Origin: Norana najaformis
Taxonomy: Eukaryota > Annelida > Clitellata > Crassiclitellata > Hormogastridae
Length of the DNA: 64,000 nucleotides
Reading direction: 5' to 3'
Assembly (NCBI GenBank): GCA_964023275.1
Contig: OZ029928.1
Coordinates: 16,915,676 to 16,979,675, forward strand
A program made the translations under genes and the position numbers. Positions 10,957-20,165 of this stretch are shown here, piece by piece. The first letter of the stretch is position 1. Every line of letters begins with the position of its first letter. Below the pieces are notes generated by a model. It was not told the origin of the DNA. It did no database searches and saw nothing but the letters and a program-made list of their open reading frames with translations.

Positions 10957-13900
10957 GTTCTCTGCCCAAAGGCAGGTCCGTTGGCTTTATGCCATCCGGG
11001 GATGAGATGAGTGAGTTGGTTTCCCGTTGCCTTCCTCACAGACAGTTGTGGGTGAGCAACTTGTCCAAGATCGCTACGCAGTGGCTTGAGGCAGATTCGA
11101 ACCCGCGACCCTCCGGTTACAAGGCACAGACCATACCACTACTGGATGAGGCGTGTGAAATGCAAGGTGCTGCCACCTACCGGCGTGACGATAGACTACG
11201 TGAAACTTCGCCGGCGAATCCAGAGAAATTGAGATATATCGGTCGTTCTTTGAATGGAACAGAACCCTCTTTTGTCGATGTTTGTCATACACCCAGATTT
11301 GCTGTACAGCCAAAACAGCATAGGTTAATCTAATCTAATCTAATCTAATATCACATGATCTAATCTAATCTAATATCACATGATCTAATTTAATCTAATA
11401 TCACATGATCTAATCTAATCTAATATCACATGATTTAATCTAATATCACATGATTTAATCTAATCTAATATCACATGATCTAATCTAATCTAATATCACA
11501 TGATCTAATCTAATATCACATGATTTAATCTAATCTAATATCACATGATCTAATCTAATCTAATATCAGATGATCTGATCTAATCTAATATCACATGATC
11601 TAATCGTGCTGCATAAGGCATATAAAGCAGCGTACAAGTCGATTCACATACGCTCAGTCAAACTAAATCGGTGGGCAGGTAATTCAAGATCAGGTTCGGT
11701 TCCAAATCGAAATCGAAGGGTGAGGCAGACAGCTACCGCGGATGGTGTTTAGCATATGGGCTTGGTGGAAGTGACAAAGTCCACCATGGGTTAACCCACT
11801 TTATACACTCCTTTATATGCCTTGTGCGGCACAGTGGTCTGTCGGTAACGCGTTTGGTGAATAATCATGCGGTTGCGGGTTCGACTCCGCGAAACGATCC
11901 TGGGCAAGTTGTTTGGCATAAAGAAAAAGAGATGAGCGTCTCCCCTGCGTCTCACTTTTGTGATATGGGATACTTTACTTGTTATTCCATTCTGCTGCCT
12001 GCTACTTACTGCATTCCTGGTCAACTACTTACTGTATTCCTGGCCAACTACTTACTGTATTCCTGGCCAACTACTTATTGTATTCCTGGCCAACTACTTA
12101 TTGTATTCCTGGCCAACTACTTACTGTATTCCTGGCCAACTACTTACTGTATTCCTGGCCAACTACTTACTGTATTCCTGGCCAACTACTTACTGTATTC
12201 CTGGCCAACTACTTACTGTATTCCTGTCCAACTACTTACTGTATTCCTCGCCAACTACTTACTGTATTCCTGGCCAACTACTTACTGTATTCCTGGCCAA
12301 CTACTTACTGTATTCCTGGCCAACTACTTACTGTATTCCTGGCCAACTACTTACTGTATTCCTGGCCAACTACTTACTGTATTCCTGGCCAACTACTTAC
12401 TGTATTCCTCGCCAACTACTTACTGTATTCCTGGCCAACTACTTACTGTATTCCTGGCCAACTACTTACTGTATTCCTGTCCAACTACTTACTGTATTCC
12501 TGGCCAACTACTTACTGTATTCCTGGCCAACTACTTACTGTATTCCTGGCCAACTACTTACTGTATTCCTGGCCAACTACTTACTGTATTCCTCGCCAAC
12601 TACTTACTGTATTCCTGGCCAACTACTTACTGTATTCCTCGCCAACTACTTACTGTATTCCTGGCCAACTACTTACTGTATTCCTGGCCAACTACTTACT
12701 GTATTCCTGGCCAACTACTTACTGTATTCCTGGCCAACTACTTACTGTATTCCTGGCCAACTACTTACTGTATTCCTGGCCAACTACTTACTGTATTCCT
12801 GGCCAACTACTTACTGTATTCCTCGCCAACTACTTACTGTATTCCTGGCCAACTACTTACTGTATTCCTGGCCAACTACTTACTGTATTCCTGGCCAACT
12901 ACTTACTGTATTCCTGGCCAACTACTTACTGTATTCCTGGCCAACTACTTACTGTATTCCTGGCCAACTACTTATTGTATTCCTGGCCAACTACTTACTG
13001 TATTCCTCGCCAACTACTTACTGTATTCCTGGCCAACTACTTACTGTATTCCTGGCCAACTACTTACTGTATTCCTGGCCAACTACTTACTGTATTCCTG
13101 GCCAACTACTTACTGTATTCCTGGCCAACTACTTACTGTATTCCTGTCCAACTACTTACTGTATTCCTGGCCAACTACTTACTGTATTCCTGGCCAACTA
13201 CTTACTGTATTCCTGGCCAACTACTTACTGTATTCCTGGCCAACTACTTACTGTATTCCTCGCCAACTACTTACTGTATTCCTGGCCAACTACTTACTGT
13301 ATTCCTCGCCAACTACTTACTGTATTCCTGGCCAACTACTTACTGTATTCCTGGCCAACTACTTACTGTATTCCTGGCCAACTACTTACTGTATTCCTGG
13401 CCAACTACTTACTGTATTCCTGGCCAACTACTTACTGTATTCCTGGCCAACTACTTACTGTATTCCTGGCCAACTACTTACTGTATTCCTCGCCAACTAC
13501 TTACTGTATTCCTGGCCAACTACTTACTGTATTCCTGGCCAACTACTTACTGTATTCCTGGCCAACTACTTACTGTATTCCTGGCCAACTACTTACTGTA
13601 TTCCTGGCCAACTACTTACTGTATTCCTGGCCAACTACTTATTGTATTCCTGGCCAACTACTTACTGTATTCCTCGCCAACTACTTACTGTATTCCTGGC
13701 CAACTACTTACTGTATTCCTGGCCAACTACTTACTGTATTCCTGGCCAACCACTTACTGTATTCCTGGCCAACTACTTACTGTATTCCTGGCCAACCACT
13801 TACTGTATTCCTGGCCAACTGTGGGGCCGACAGTTCATAGTCGCCGGCGACCTGAACAATTCGTACGATGCAAGGGTCAGTGACATGGTCGAAGAACTGA

Positions 13901-13959
13901 CGAGCTGATAGTTGCTTGTCCGCCAGAACGAAATCGCCGAGCTGCATCGCTGCAAACAT
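4552..13959 (-). CDS. CABIT-SAM adaptor protein, GAREM-like (5 exons, complete)
   Basis: Joined from five minus-strand exons: 13959-13804, 11301-11181, 10497-10306, 6539-6363 and 5690-4552. Every junction is GT-AG and in phase (0,1,1,1), giving 594 codons plus stop. Residues 1 to about 260 form a CABIT module in two halves: [19 protein letters not shown] then [13 protein letters not shown] and [10 protein letters not shown], followed by the second half starting [21 protein letters not shown] low-complexity linker follows, with a PxxP stretch ([10 protein letters not shown], about 437-446) and possible phosphotyrosine sites YEDI (482) and YVQL (495). Residues about 528-590 form a SAM domain ending in ENWRP, as in GAREM, where CABIT plus a C-terminal SAM is diagnostic. 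Known GAREM proteins are cytoplasmic adaptors linking growth-factor receptors through Grb2 and Shp2 to ERK; that role here is inference. The first ATG has an in-frame TGA just upstream. The protein is shorter than vertebrate GAREM, mainly in the linker. No signal peptide or membrane span is visible. Confidence 0.85.
5785..6062 (+). mobile_element. SINE-A copy in CABIT-SAM intron 4
   Basis: Nearly complete: TCGTAATCATAATCCCGAG head, CAGCGCCCAACGAAAGCC, ACAGGCGCTCAGTCAAAAC, TCAGGCAGAGAGACAGCG, TTTGGGATTGGAGCGGAAAG, TTTTCAGTTTTGAGTGAATG. Confidence 0.8.
6063..6335. repeat. AAAT/AAGT-rich low complexity
   Basis: Imperfect AATAAATA and AAGTAAAT runs filling the rest of intron 4. Confidence 0.7.
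6363..6539 (-). CDS. CABIT-SAM gene exon 4
   Basis: Acceptor TTGCTTACGTAG, donor TTCCG/GTCAGT. It is 177 nt, phase 1 to phase 1. Of two open frames only the one reading [20 protein letters not shown] joins both neighbours in phase; the other frame (INLRVEV...) does not. The acceptor sits at the end of a roughly 650-bp CTAC-type microsatellite. Confidence 0.72.
6541..7250. repeat. AGGT microsatellite next to an acceptor
   Basis: Roughly 150 AGGT units (CTAC on the coding strand) with scattered variants. The array ends within about 10 bp of the exon 4 acceptor of the CABIT-SAM gene and supplies its pyrimidine-rich side. Confidence 0.9.
7371..7503 (-). mobile_element. SINE-A fragment
   Basis: CTTGGATCTTGACC, CCTATCGATTTTGTTTTGAC, TTTCGTTGGGCGCTGTAGA and the TCGTAA head at its right end. 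Confidence 0.75.
7731..8091. repeat. Tandem duplication, about 186 bp, two copies
   Basis: Copies at 7731-7916 and 7917-8091 share GATAGRAAAAA, ACTGTTTTTGTA, GATCTTTTTCACTAG, AACGTAAATGGGAAACG and GACATGCTCTTGATAT. Confidence 0.75.
8110..8464. mobile_element. hAT-type MITE
   Basis: Terminal inverted repeats: left CAACGGTTCTCAAACTTT with GGTGCGAGGA; right, read inward, CAGCGGTTCTCAAAGTGTGG with TACGAGGA. This CAG-GGTTCTCAAA terminus is characteristic of hAT-Charlie-type elements. 355 bp, no coding capacity. No clean 8-bp target duplication remains. Confidence 0.7.
8625..8890 (+). mobile_element. SINE-B, full length, tRNA-derived head
   Basis: Head AGTTAGCTACATCGGTAAG with box B-like GGTTCGCGTCCC at about 8683, core TCTCGGGCTAGTACGGTCC, AGGATCTCACCCGATAAATT, tail of ACATTT repeats. 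Confidence 0.75.
9030..9410 (-). mobile_element. SINE-A interrupted by a SINE-B
   Basis: SINE-A parts at about 9030-9125 (CCAAACACCACCCACCGTAG to GACCTGGAACCGAACCCTT) and 9298-9410 (TGCCTATCGATTTTGTTTTG to the head) flank a SINE-B copy. Confidence 0.75.
9126..9297 (+). mobile_element. SINE-B nested in SINE-A
   Basis: GAATCTCGGGCTAGCACGG, CGTTCAAACGGGAAGGTGAA, ATCTCACCCGATCAATTCA and an ACATTTACATT tail, inserted in the SINE-A stretch CCCTT/TTGCC. Confidence 0.75.
9580..10012. repeat. GAT, GAA and ATT trinucleotide arrays
   Basis: GATGAT, AGAAGAAC, TTATTA and TTG runs in CABIT-SAM intron 3. A short TACCAAGGTAAGTATAATCC insert (9802-9830) resembles the repeat at 57095 and 63680. Confidence 0.85.
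10306..10497 (-). CDS. CABIT-SAM gene exon 3
   Basis: 192 nt, phase 1 in and phase 1 out, donor AATG/GTATGT. It encodes [20 protein letters not shown] and a continuation ending GQAIN, the start of the second CABIT half. The acceptor is a TAGCAG tandem, so the exon may start at 10497 or 10494. Confidence 0.8.
10494..10500 (-). promoter_or_regulatory. NAGNAG tandem splice acceptor of exon 3
   Basis: The minus strand reads TAGCAG at the exon 3 border. Both AGs keep the frame; the choice would add or remove one Ala codon at the exon 2/3 junction (HAAGPP or HAGPP). Confidence 0.55.
10515..10745 (-). mobile_element. SINE-E copy with trinucleotide insert
   Basis: GAGTTCCCTGCCCGAAGG, then a TTA/TTG tract, then TTTCGGGGATGAGATGAG and CACAGACAATTGTGGGTGAG; in intron 2. 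Confidence 0.6.
10894..11150 (-). mobile_element. SINE-E copy
   Basis: Minus strand: GGAGGGTCGCGGGTTCGAAT (box B), CTTGGACAAGTTGCTCACCC, GGCAACGGGAAACCAAC, GGCAGAGAACTCATCATCAT. The (ATG)n on the plus strand is its 3' tail. Lies beside exon 2. Confidence 0.75.
11181..11301 (-). CDS. CABIT-SAM gene exon 2
   Basis: Acceptor GGCTGTACAG, donor GCCG/GTAGGT. It is 121 nt, phase 0 in and phase 1 out. It encodes [20 protein letters not shown] and then [13 protein letters not shown], the central CABIT strands, corresponding to the HYAGQFKLLE region of GAREM. A SINE-E copy ends only about 30 bp from its donor. Confidence 0.82.
11325..11605. repeat. TAATC-rich tandem array with ATATCACATGAT
   Basis: About eleven units of 20-25 bp, each TAATCTAATCTAATATCACA plus TGATC, in CABIT-SAM intron 1. 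Confidence 0.85.
11612..11755 (+). mobile_element. Degraded SINE-A fragment
   Basis: ACGCTCAGTCAAACTAAATC, GGTTCGGTTCCAAATCG and GAGGCAGACAGCTACCGCGG match the SINE-A middle. Confidence 0.5.
11820..11990 (+). mobile_element. SINE-C fragment, tRNA-derived head
   Basis: GTGCGGCACAGTGGTCTGTC GGTAACGCG (box A region), GCGGGTTCGACTCC (box B), CGATCCTGGGCAAGTTGTTT. It adjoins the distal end of the donor minisatellite. Confidence 0.75.
12009..13803 (-). repeat. 23-bp minisatellite made of the exon 1 splice donor junction (about 78 copies)
   Basis: Read on the gene's strand, each unit is 15 nt of exon 1 end (TTGGCCAGGAATACA) followed by 8 nt of intron start (GTAAGTAG, or GTAAGTGG in copies near the exon). 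Array length 1795 bp is 78 x 23. Most units carry an intact GTAAGT. Changes are sparse: CGAGGAAT for CCAGGAAT, GGACAGG for GGCCAGG, and at least four units with ATAAGT. Variant positions at 12591, 12637, 12821 and about 13004 recur exactly 667 bp later (29 units), so a large block was duplicated. Only the first donor leaves exon 2 in frame. The three plus-strand frames are open throughout but are artefacts. Confidence 0.93.
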
Positions 13960-13996
13960 CTTCACTCATGCGGAACGACCGATTTTCGAACTTACC
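13804..13996 (-). CDS. CABIT-SAM gene exon 1 (start codon exon)
   Basis: A strong acceptor (CTATTTCAG) precedes position 13996, so a noncoding first exon probably lies further upstream. Coding starts at the ATG at 13959; the codon two before it is TGA, which fixes the start. It encodes 52 residues, including [20 protein letters not shown], the first CABIT strands. The donor after AAT ACA (GTAAGT at 13803) is phase 0. It is the first of about 78 near-identical copies. Confidence 0.8.
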
Positions 13997-14042
13997 CTGA
14001 AATAGATGAAACGGAAAATATTGCTAAATGCTCAGAGAGTCA

Positions 14043-14215
14043 TTGATGATGATGATGATGATGATGATGATGCTGCTGCTGCTGATGATGATGATGAGTT
14101 CTCTGCCCGAAGGCAGGTCGTTTGCTTTATGCAACTTGTCCAAGGTCGATACCCAGTGGCTTGAGGCAGATTCGAACCCGCGATCCTCCGTACCACTACA
14201 CCATTGCGTCCCACA
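14043..14215 (-). mobile_element. SINE-E copy
   Basis: ATG/CTG repeat tail, GAGTTCTCTGCCCGAAGGCA, CTTGAGGCAGATTCGAACCC; the middle is deleted compared with 10894. Confidence 0.7.
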
Positions 14216-14229
14216 GACAGTCAATACAT

Positions 14230-14515
14230 ATTATTATTTCTGAATTTATTAAGCGCCACTATCTGATGACTAACCCATCAATCGATGGCGCTGAGGAATT
14301 GTGAGTGAAGGACTTGCTCAAGGTCCCTATACGTAACCGTCTCAAGAAAGAAGGCTCGAACCCCTGTTGTGGAGCCCATACTCTCAAAACCATAATTTCG
14401 AACCCTTAATGTCAAGTCCTTAGTCTCCAAATCGTACTCTCGAAAGCATACTCTCGAACCCGTACTCTCCGCGTTAGAAGCCGAAATTTCTAACCAGGCG
14501 GCTACTGTGCTTCAT
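14230..14515 (-). mobile_element. SINE-D copy
   Basis: TATTTCTGAATTTATTAAGC, CAATCGATGGCGCTGAGG, several CTCTCGAACCCGTA-type units and GGCGGCTACTGTGC at the head end. Confidence 0.7.
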
Positions 14516-14574
14516 ATTATAAAGGCTTACATGTTATAAAGAATGGTTTAAAATACTAAAAAAAGACAGGGTGG

Positions 14575-14690
14575 CATATCTGTGAGAAAGGCAACGGGAA
14601 ACCACCTTACTCATCTCACCCCCGAGTGGCATAAAGCCAATGGACCTGCCTTCAGGCAGAGAACTCATCATCATCATCAGCAGCAGCATA
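14575..14690 (+). mobile_element. SINE-E 3' part
   Basis: GGCAACGGGAAACCACC, GAGTGGCATAAAGCCAATGG, GGCAGAGAACTCATCATCAT. Confidence 0.65.
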
Positions 14691-15140
14691 TACATATGTA
14701 TATATATAAAGGAAGCCTAAGTAGTTCATATATATATATATATATATACATATGTGTGTGTGTGTGTGTCCTTCCTTAGTCTTCCTCTACAGGCGTGAAA
14801 GCAAGTCCGTTTCAGACGGTATTTGCCCTCGTACTGTTTCCTGCTTATGCGGTTATTAATCTTGATTTCGACAAGTTTCGTTTATAAGAGAGACCATCGA
14901 CTGTTGCATTGGCGCTATAGAAATCGTGAGATCACAGATCGATCGGATCGTGATGATATAAAGGATATCTTATATCCGAAGCGTAAATGCCACCACATTA
15001 ATCCGATAGCAGGGTATTTATTCGGCGTCCAACTTAGTGGCGATTGCAGGTTTTTGATCTCTCTGCATAACGTGACTTGTCGTAAATTAGCCACCATAAA
15101 TATGTCATCCTCTTCCGGCTTAGTCATCTACATCACGTTC
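14691..15140. other. TA/TG microsatellite then unassigned sequence
   Basis: TA and TG dinucleotide runs to about 14770; the rest has an open frame without recognisable domains. Confidence 0.45.
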
Positions 15141-15144
15141 TTTG

Positions 15145-15212
15145 ACCCTGTCTCTGTCTGTCTGTCTCTCTTTCTATGTCTCTCTCTTCCTCTGTCTGTC
15201 TGTTTGTCTGTC

Positions 15213-15305
<93 letters not shown>

Positions 15306-15705
15306 CCTACCTACCTACCTACCTACCTACCTACCTACCTACCTACCTACCTACCTACCTACCTACCTACCTACCTACCTACCTACCTACCTACCTACCT
15401 ACCTACCTACCTACCTACCTACCTACCTACCTACCTACCTACCTACCTACCTACCTGCCTATCTGTCAATGTCTCTCTGTCTTTGTCTCTCCTCTCCTCT
15501 CCTCTCCACTTCTCTGCTCGCTTCTCCTCTCCTCTCCTCTTTCTCTCTGTATTTCTCTCTCTCTCTCTCTCTCTGTATTTCTATCTCTCTCTCGCTCTCT
15601 CTGTATCTCTCTCTCTTTCTTTCTTTCTCTCTCTCTCTCTCTGTCTGTCTCTTTCTGTATGTCTGTCTGTCTGTCTCTCTCTCTCTCTTTATTTCTCTGT
15701 TTCAC
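15145..15705. repeat. TCTG/ATCT/ACCT/TC array
   Basis: About 25 ATCT units (15208-15303) switch cleanly to about 38 ACCT units (15303-15455), flanked by TCTG and TC runs. Confidence 0.9.
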
Positions 15706-15974
15706 ACAGCTAGTCATCTCAGAGGTCGAAAGGTCAAATTCGCGGCCCTAGCGACCTCAACTACAAAATGAATACATCGACCGTACACTGCCGGCTTGAA
15801 GATCAGGCGACGTGGGAGAGCACTAGCCACCCGCCTTCATCTACCGAAGCTAAAAACTGAAGTTGCTAAAAACTCTCACCATAAACCCTCTCGGGATTTG
15901 CTTAAAGGACTATTCATGTCCTCTTTCTCTATGCCCTGGGTGGGTGAAGCATTGTTAAATGGTCAAACCGTTCA
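15706..15974. other. No feature recognised
   Basis: Short open frames only. Confidence 0.35.
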
Positions 15975-16240
15975 ATCCCACATGCGTAATAAATTTAATT
16001 GATAATAGATAATAAATGAATAAATTAATTAATACAAACATTCATAATGAATTTAAATAATATATAAATAAATAAATAATTACAAACATGCATAATGAAT
16101 TTAATTGATGATAAATGAATAAATAAATTAATACAAACATGCATAATGAATTTAATTGATAATTAATTAATAAATTAATTAATACAAACATGCATAATGA
16201 ATTTAATTGATAATTAATAAATAAATAAATTAGTTAATAC
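15975..16240. repeat. AT-rich tandem repeat, about 55-65 bp, 4-5 copies
   Basis: Units contain TTAATACAAACATGCATAAT and GAATTTAATTGATAATA. Confidence 0.75.
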
Positions 16241-16435
16241 AAACGCCGTACTTTTTCGTGCACTGGACGTTCACCCGGTAAAAAACACGCGCTGCTCAGG
16301 ATGTCTTCCGTTGCACCTCTTAACATCAGTTAAACAGCCATCTTTTGGCACCTTTGTTATTCAATAAATCAATAACATCAATAAACAATGTTCAATGCTC
16401 AATATAAAAGCGCTCTATGGTATCTAGACACATGC

Positions 16436-16605
16436 TTCTTCTTCTTCTTCCTCTTCCTCTTCTTCTTTGCGTTCTTCTTCGCGTTCTTCTTCGCGTTCTT
16501 CTTCGCGTTCTTCTTCGCGTTCTTCTTCGCGTTCTTCTTCGCGTTCTTCTTCGCGTTCTTCTTCGCGTTCTTCTTCGCGTTCTTCTTCCCGTTCTTCTCG
16601 TACTA
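16436..16605. repeat. 12-bp TTCTTCGCG minisatellite
   Basis: About 12 copies of GCGTTCTTCTTC after a TTC run. Confidence 0.88.
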
Positions 16606-16609
16606 CTTC

Positions 16610-16735
16610 CTTCCGGCTGAAATTAATCACTCCTGGGGAGGGGTCAGGCTCATGAATCCTTCTTTTCCCTTTGTTTCTATCTCCATTATCTTCAGACTGA
16701 AGAAAGAAGATATTGGAGATAGAAACAAAATGTAT
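16610..16735. mobile_element. Fold-back piece of the same LINE C-terminal tail
   Basis: Shares GGCTGAAATTAATC and GTTTCTATCTCCA with 56330-56420. GTTTCTATCTCCA and its complement TGGAGATAGAAAC lie about 40 bp apart, so the fragment is present as a short inverted duplication. Confidence 0.45.
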
Positions 16736-16740
16736 CTTGG

Positions 16741-17030
16741 CATATGCTTAAAATCAGTAAAAACTAATATTTTAAAAATACTGCGTATACTTTTACCAGT
16801 ATATTATAAACTTCTGTCTTGAATTTCTGTATGTATACGATACTTAATGGAGCCCCTAGCATATCAGTTAAACAGCTATCTTTTGGTCCATTTATGATTC
16901 GTTTAAAGGCTCTATATCAATGCTTAAAATCATCAAAAATTAATATTATGAAAATACTGCGTATATTCTTATCAGTAAATTATAAATTTCGGTCTCGAAT
17001 TTTTATATGTATACGATAATATTGGAGTGG
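16741..17030. repeat. Imperfect direct repeat, about 180 bp
   Basis: GCTTAAAATCA, AATACTGCGTATA, TATAAAYTTC and TGTATACGATA occur at 16745-16850 and again at 16921-17030. Confidence 0.6.
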
Positions 17031-17319
17031 AGCTCATATAACAGACCTTGTAATCCTGTGTAGTCAAGCTGTATAGTTAAGTCCTGTATATGTAAGTTAA
17101 GCCCGATATCCTCATAGCGATCGGTGTCACACCCGCATATATTATCCTCAACCTTAATAGTTCCTGAACGGCCTAACTGTCCAAAGGGACAGCAACACTG
17201 GCCTATAATGTAGGCCAACCGACTTTTTTAATATCACTAGGCCCATTTGAATAATTATATAATATGGGGCAGCCTCATCACTCAAGTCCTTTCACTTTTA
17301 CCGGCAGAATGACACACAT
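17031..17319. other. No feature recognised
   Basis: Unique-looking sequence without supportable features. Confidence 0.35.
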
Positions 17320-17575
17320 AAATACATGCATATATACATACATACATACAAATGTATTATATACAAACATGCATACATACATACATACATACATACATTC
17401 TTACATACGTACATACTTACATACTTACACTTGTGCATATATACACCATACATACATTCATGCATACATATATACGTACATGCATACATACATTCATACA
17501 TAAATACATACTTATATACGTACAAACATGCATACGTACATACATACATAAATAAACACATACATACATACACTG
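17320..17575. repeat. ACAT microsatellite
   Basis: Imperfect ACAT/GCAT tetranucleotides. Confidence 0.9.
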
Positions 17576-17614
17576 ATTACGTCATACAGATATACCTGCG
17601 TATTCATATCGTAT

Positions 17615-17822
17615 CGTATTTGATGATTTATATAGCGCTTCTTACAGAACGAACTACTCAGAAGCGCTTCCAGCATGAGAACCCGGGGGAATAAGAAGGT
17701 CTATAAACAACGAGCTGACTCAGGTCTGTTTCCAGCAGAGACCTTTGCAGAAATAGAAGGCGGAAGTCCATTCCATGGAAATGGGCCAATAACAGCAAAA
17801 GCCCTTTGCTGCGACATGGAGG
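17615..17822 (-). mobile_element. L2/CR1-like LINE 3' fragment
   Basis: Minus-strand relative of 31540-31735 (CATGCTGGAAGCGCTTCTGA, then AGCGCTATATAAATCATC and a tail of ATACG repeats). Confidence 0.5.
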
Positions 17823-17824
17823 AC

Positions 17825-18120
17825 TTAAACGTATCGTAATCGTAATCCCGAGATTTCTACAGCGCCCAACGAAAGCCACGTCACGGGGACCAGCTTATTC
17901 ACAGGCGCTCAGTCAAAACAAAATCGATAGGCAAAAGAGGTTTGGTTCCAAGCCCAGATCCAAAAGTCAGGCAGAGAGACAGCGTGGCAGCTACGAAGGG
18001 TGATGTTTGGGATTGGAGAGGAAAGAGAGATAAGAAGAGGAAGAGGAGCGATTATAGGATCTGTGAAAGAGGAATGTTTTCAGTTTTGAGTGAAAGGCCA
18101 GCGCAGAAATTGCAAGCGGT
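17825..18120 (+). mobile_element. SINE-A, near full length
   Basis: ATCGTAATCGTAATCCCGAG to TCAGTTTTGAGTGAAAGGCC and CGCAGAAATTGCAAG; the best complete copy in the window. Confidence 0.82.
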
Positions 18121-18624
18121 GGATCATAAAATGAGTTCGTATGATTGGTCAGTCAACTGTCACAGTTCTGGCGTGAGTTTGTAAATGTCAAGACACACAC
18201 AAACACCACACACAACATACACGAATAACACTGTTTTTTCTTCTTCCCGTTTACACGGACTCGAGTGTAAAATGCTATAGTAGGCTGCATTATAGGAAAT
18301 TACAACCATACTCTCGAACCCCTGTGGGGTTTCCATATTGTTATATACTGTGCATTCTGCCTCTGTCACTGCTAGCCATACTCGCCTGATTGGCCAGAAA
18401 TTGTACAGCTGGTCATTTCCTTCAGTTAGGGAATCCCCAGCTTAAAGTTGATGGCTAAGTCATAAATTGTAATCATTTAGAGAAGGCCGTTACAGTTCAT
18501 TTGGCTCAAGAAAACCAGAAGTTAGGCTCTACGATGGGTTTAAATTGGATTCTTTGGATGGGCAACCAGTATAATGGAGGTTAAATGGGTGCAATACACT
18601 GAACGTGTATACAACTCTGGTAGG
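18121..18624. other. No gene recognised
   Basis: Contains a short CTCTCGAACCCCTG piece like the SINE-D head (about 18310) but nothing else supportable. Confidence 0.35.
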
Positions 18625-18850
18625 CTCGTAATCGTAATCTCGAGACTTCAGCGAACCAACTTATTCACAGGCACTCAATCAAAACAAAACCGATAGACAG
18701 GAAGGGTTCGGTTCCGGGTCAAGAGTCAGGCAGGCTGACAGGTAGACGGCTGTGGCGTTTGGAATTGACCCGGAAAGTGAGATAAGGGGAAAAGGAAGAA
18801 TCAGGATGGGATTTGTGGAAGAGGAGTGTTTTCAGTTGTGATATTGTTAT
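18625..18850 (+). mobile_element. Degraded SINE-A
   Basis: TCGTAATCTCGAGACTTCAG, ACTTATTCACAGGCACTCAA, GAAGGGTTCGGTTCCGGGTC; the 5' core is partly lost. Confidence 0.65.
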
Positions 18851-19774
18851 TAGGATGGGTAGCCAACCAACCGTTCATGGAATGGCAGGCCATCGAGGCC
18901 AACTCAGCCTTCCATCCTTCAAATACTTACGTACGAAGGCTGGTTGCAATGTTAAAATATGGTGTCTTGTCGTTGAGTTGCTGTGGCTGTTTGGGTCTCA
19001 AATTGCGACCTTACCTCAAATATCTAGTTAGCTTTAAATCGCAATAAAGTTAGCTTTAAATCGCAATAATTTATTGCCTTTATGGCCTTTTCTATTATAA
19101 TACGGGTATTCTCACGATGGTTTCATTTTGCTTCAAGTATTATTGCGATCAGTGCTTTTCTCGGAAAAAAGGTCCCGGCACTGAACAATTATGGAATTTT
19201 GTGCTAAAATATCATTATTTTCATCAATCAATAAACACTGAAAACAGTGTAAAATTGCAAACACTGAAATTGAACTAAAATGTTACATTATATTACATGA
19301 TTAAAATAACTTAGTAACACAACTCTTATTAAAAACTAAATTATTTTTGATTAGCTGAAAAAGATACCGGAACGCCGTTTGAAAAAAGCACCGATTAAGA
19401 TAAATGTGACCTTTCATGTACGAAATGAATGATTACTAGCTCACTTACTAGCCTCAGTGTGGCGACACCTTGCGATATGATGCAGTATCATACTTAGAAT
19501 AACGCTGACGGATAAACATTGAAATGTCATTATCTCGTACAGTTTCATTTTCCAAAAAAAATTGCCTTTTGCTGCACAAAAAGAAAACAGTTAGACGCTG
19601 AAAATGACTCGGATAAAAATAAATTTGTAAAAGCGAAAACTGATCGTAAACACATTTTTAGGTGTAATTTGACGTAATAATACACGGTACGAACGACTCT
19701 TACCTGTAAAAAATCGTCTGGTCTTTTCTGGTGTTAAGTAAATAAGTAAGTAATGTTTAGTAAGCATATAAACA
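18851..19774. other. AT-rich, no gene recognised
   Basis: A 21-bp direct repeat around TAGCTTTAAATCGCAATAA occurs at 19028 and 19050. Otherwise unassigned. Confidence 0.4.
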
Positions 19775-20165
19775 CAGTGGCATACATACATACATAAATA
19801 TTTACATGCATACATTCATATACATACATGCATGCATACATACCACATACACATATACATTCATGCATGCATGCATATATACATACGCACATTCATACAT
19901 AAATACATACATACATGCATACATACATACATAAATACTTACATGCATACATTCATATACATACATGCACGCATACATACCACATACACACATACATTCA
20001 TGCATGCATACATATATACATACGCACATTCATACATAAATACATACATACATAAATAAATACACACATTCATGCATGCATGCATACATACGCACATTCA
20101 TACATACATACATACATACATAAATACATGCATACATTCATATGCATACACATAACATAACATAA
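19775..20165. repeat. ACAT microsatellite
   Basis: Two similar blocks of about 120 bp repeat ATTCATATACATACATGC and CATACCACATACAC. Confidence 0.88.

Noticed and set aside
11822-11910. Functional tRNA gene
   Set aside because: A and B box-like sequence is present but the cloverleaf does not complete and related copies recur at 41650 and 43771; it is a SINE head.
12009-13803. Plus-strand frames of 626-694 codons
   Set aside because: All three plus-strand frames are open because the 23-bp unit lacks stops; they read the reverse strand of the donor array and have no protein features.
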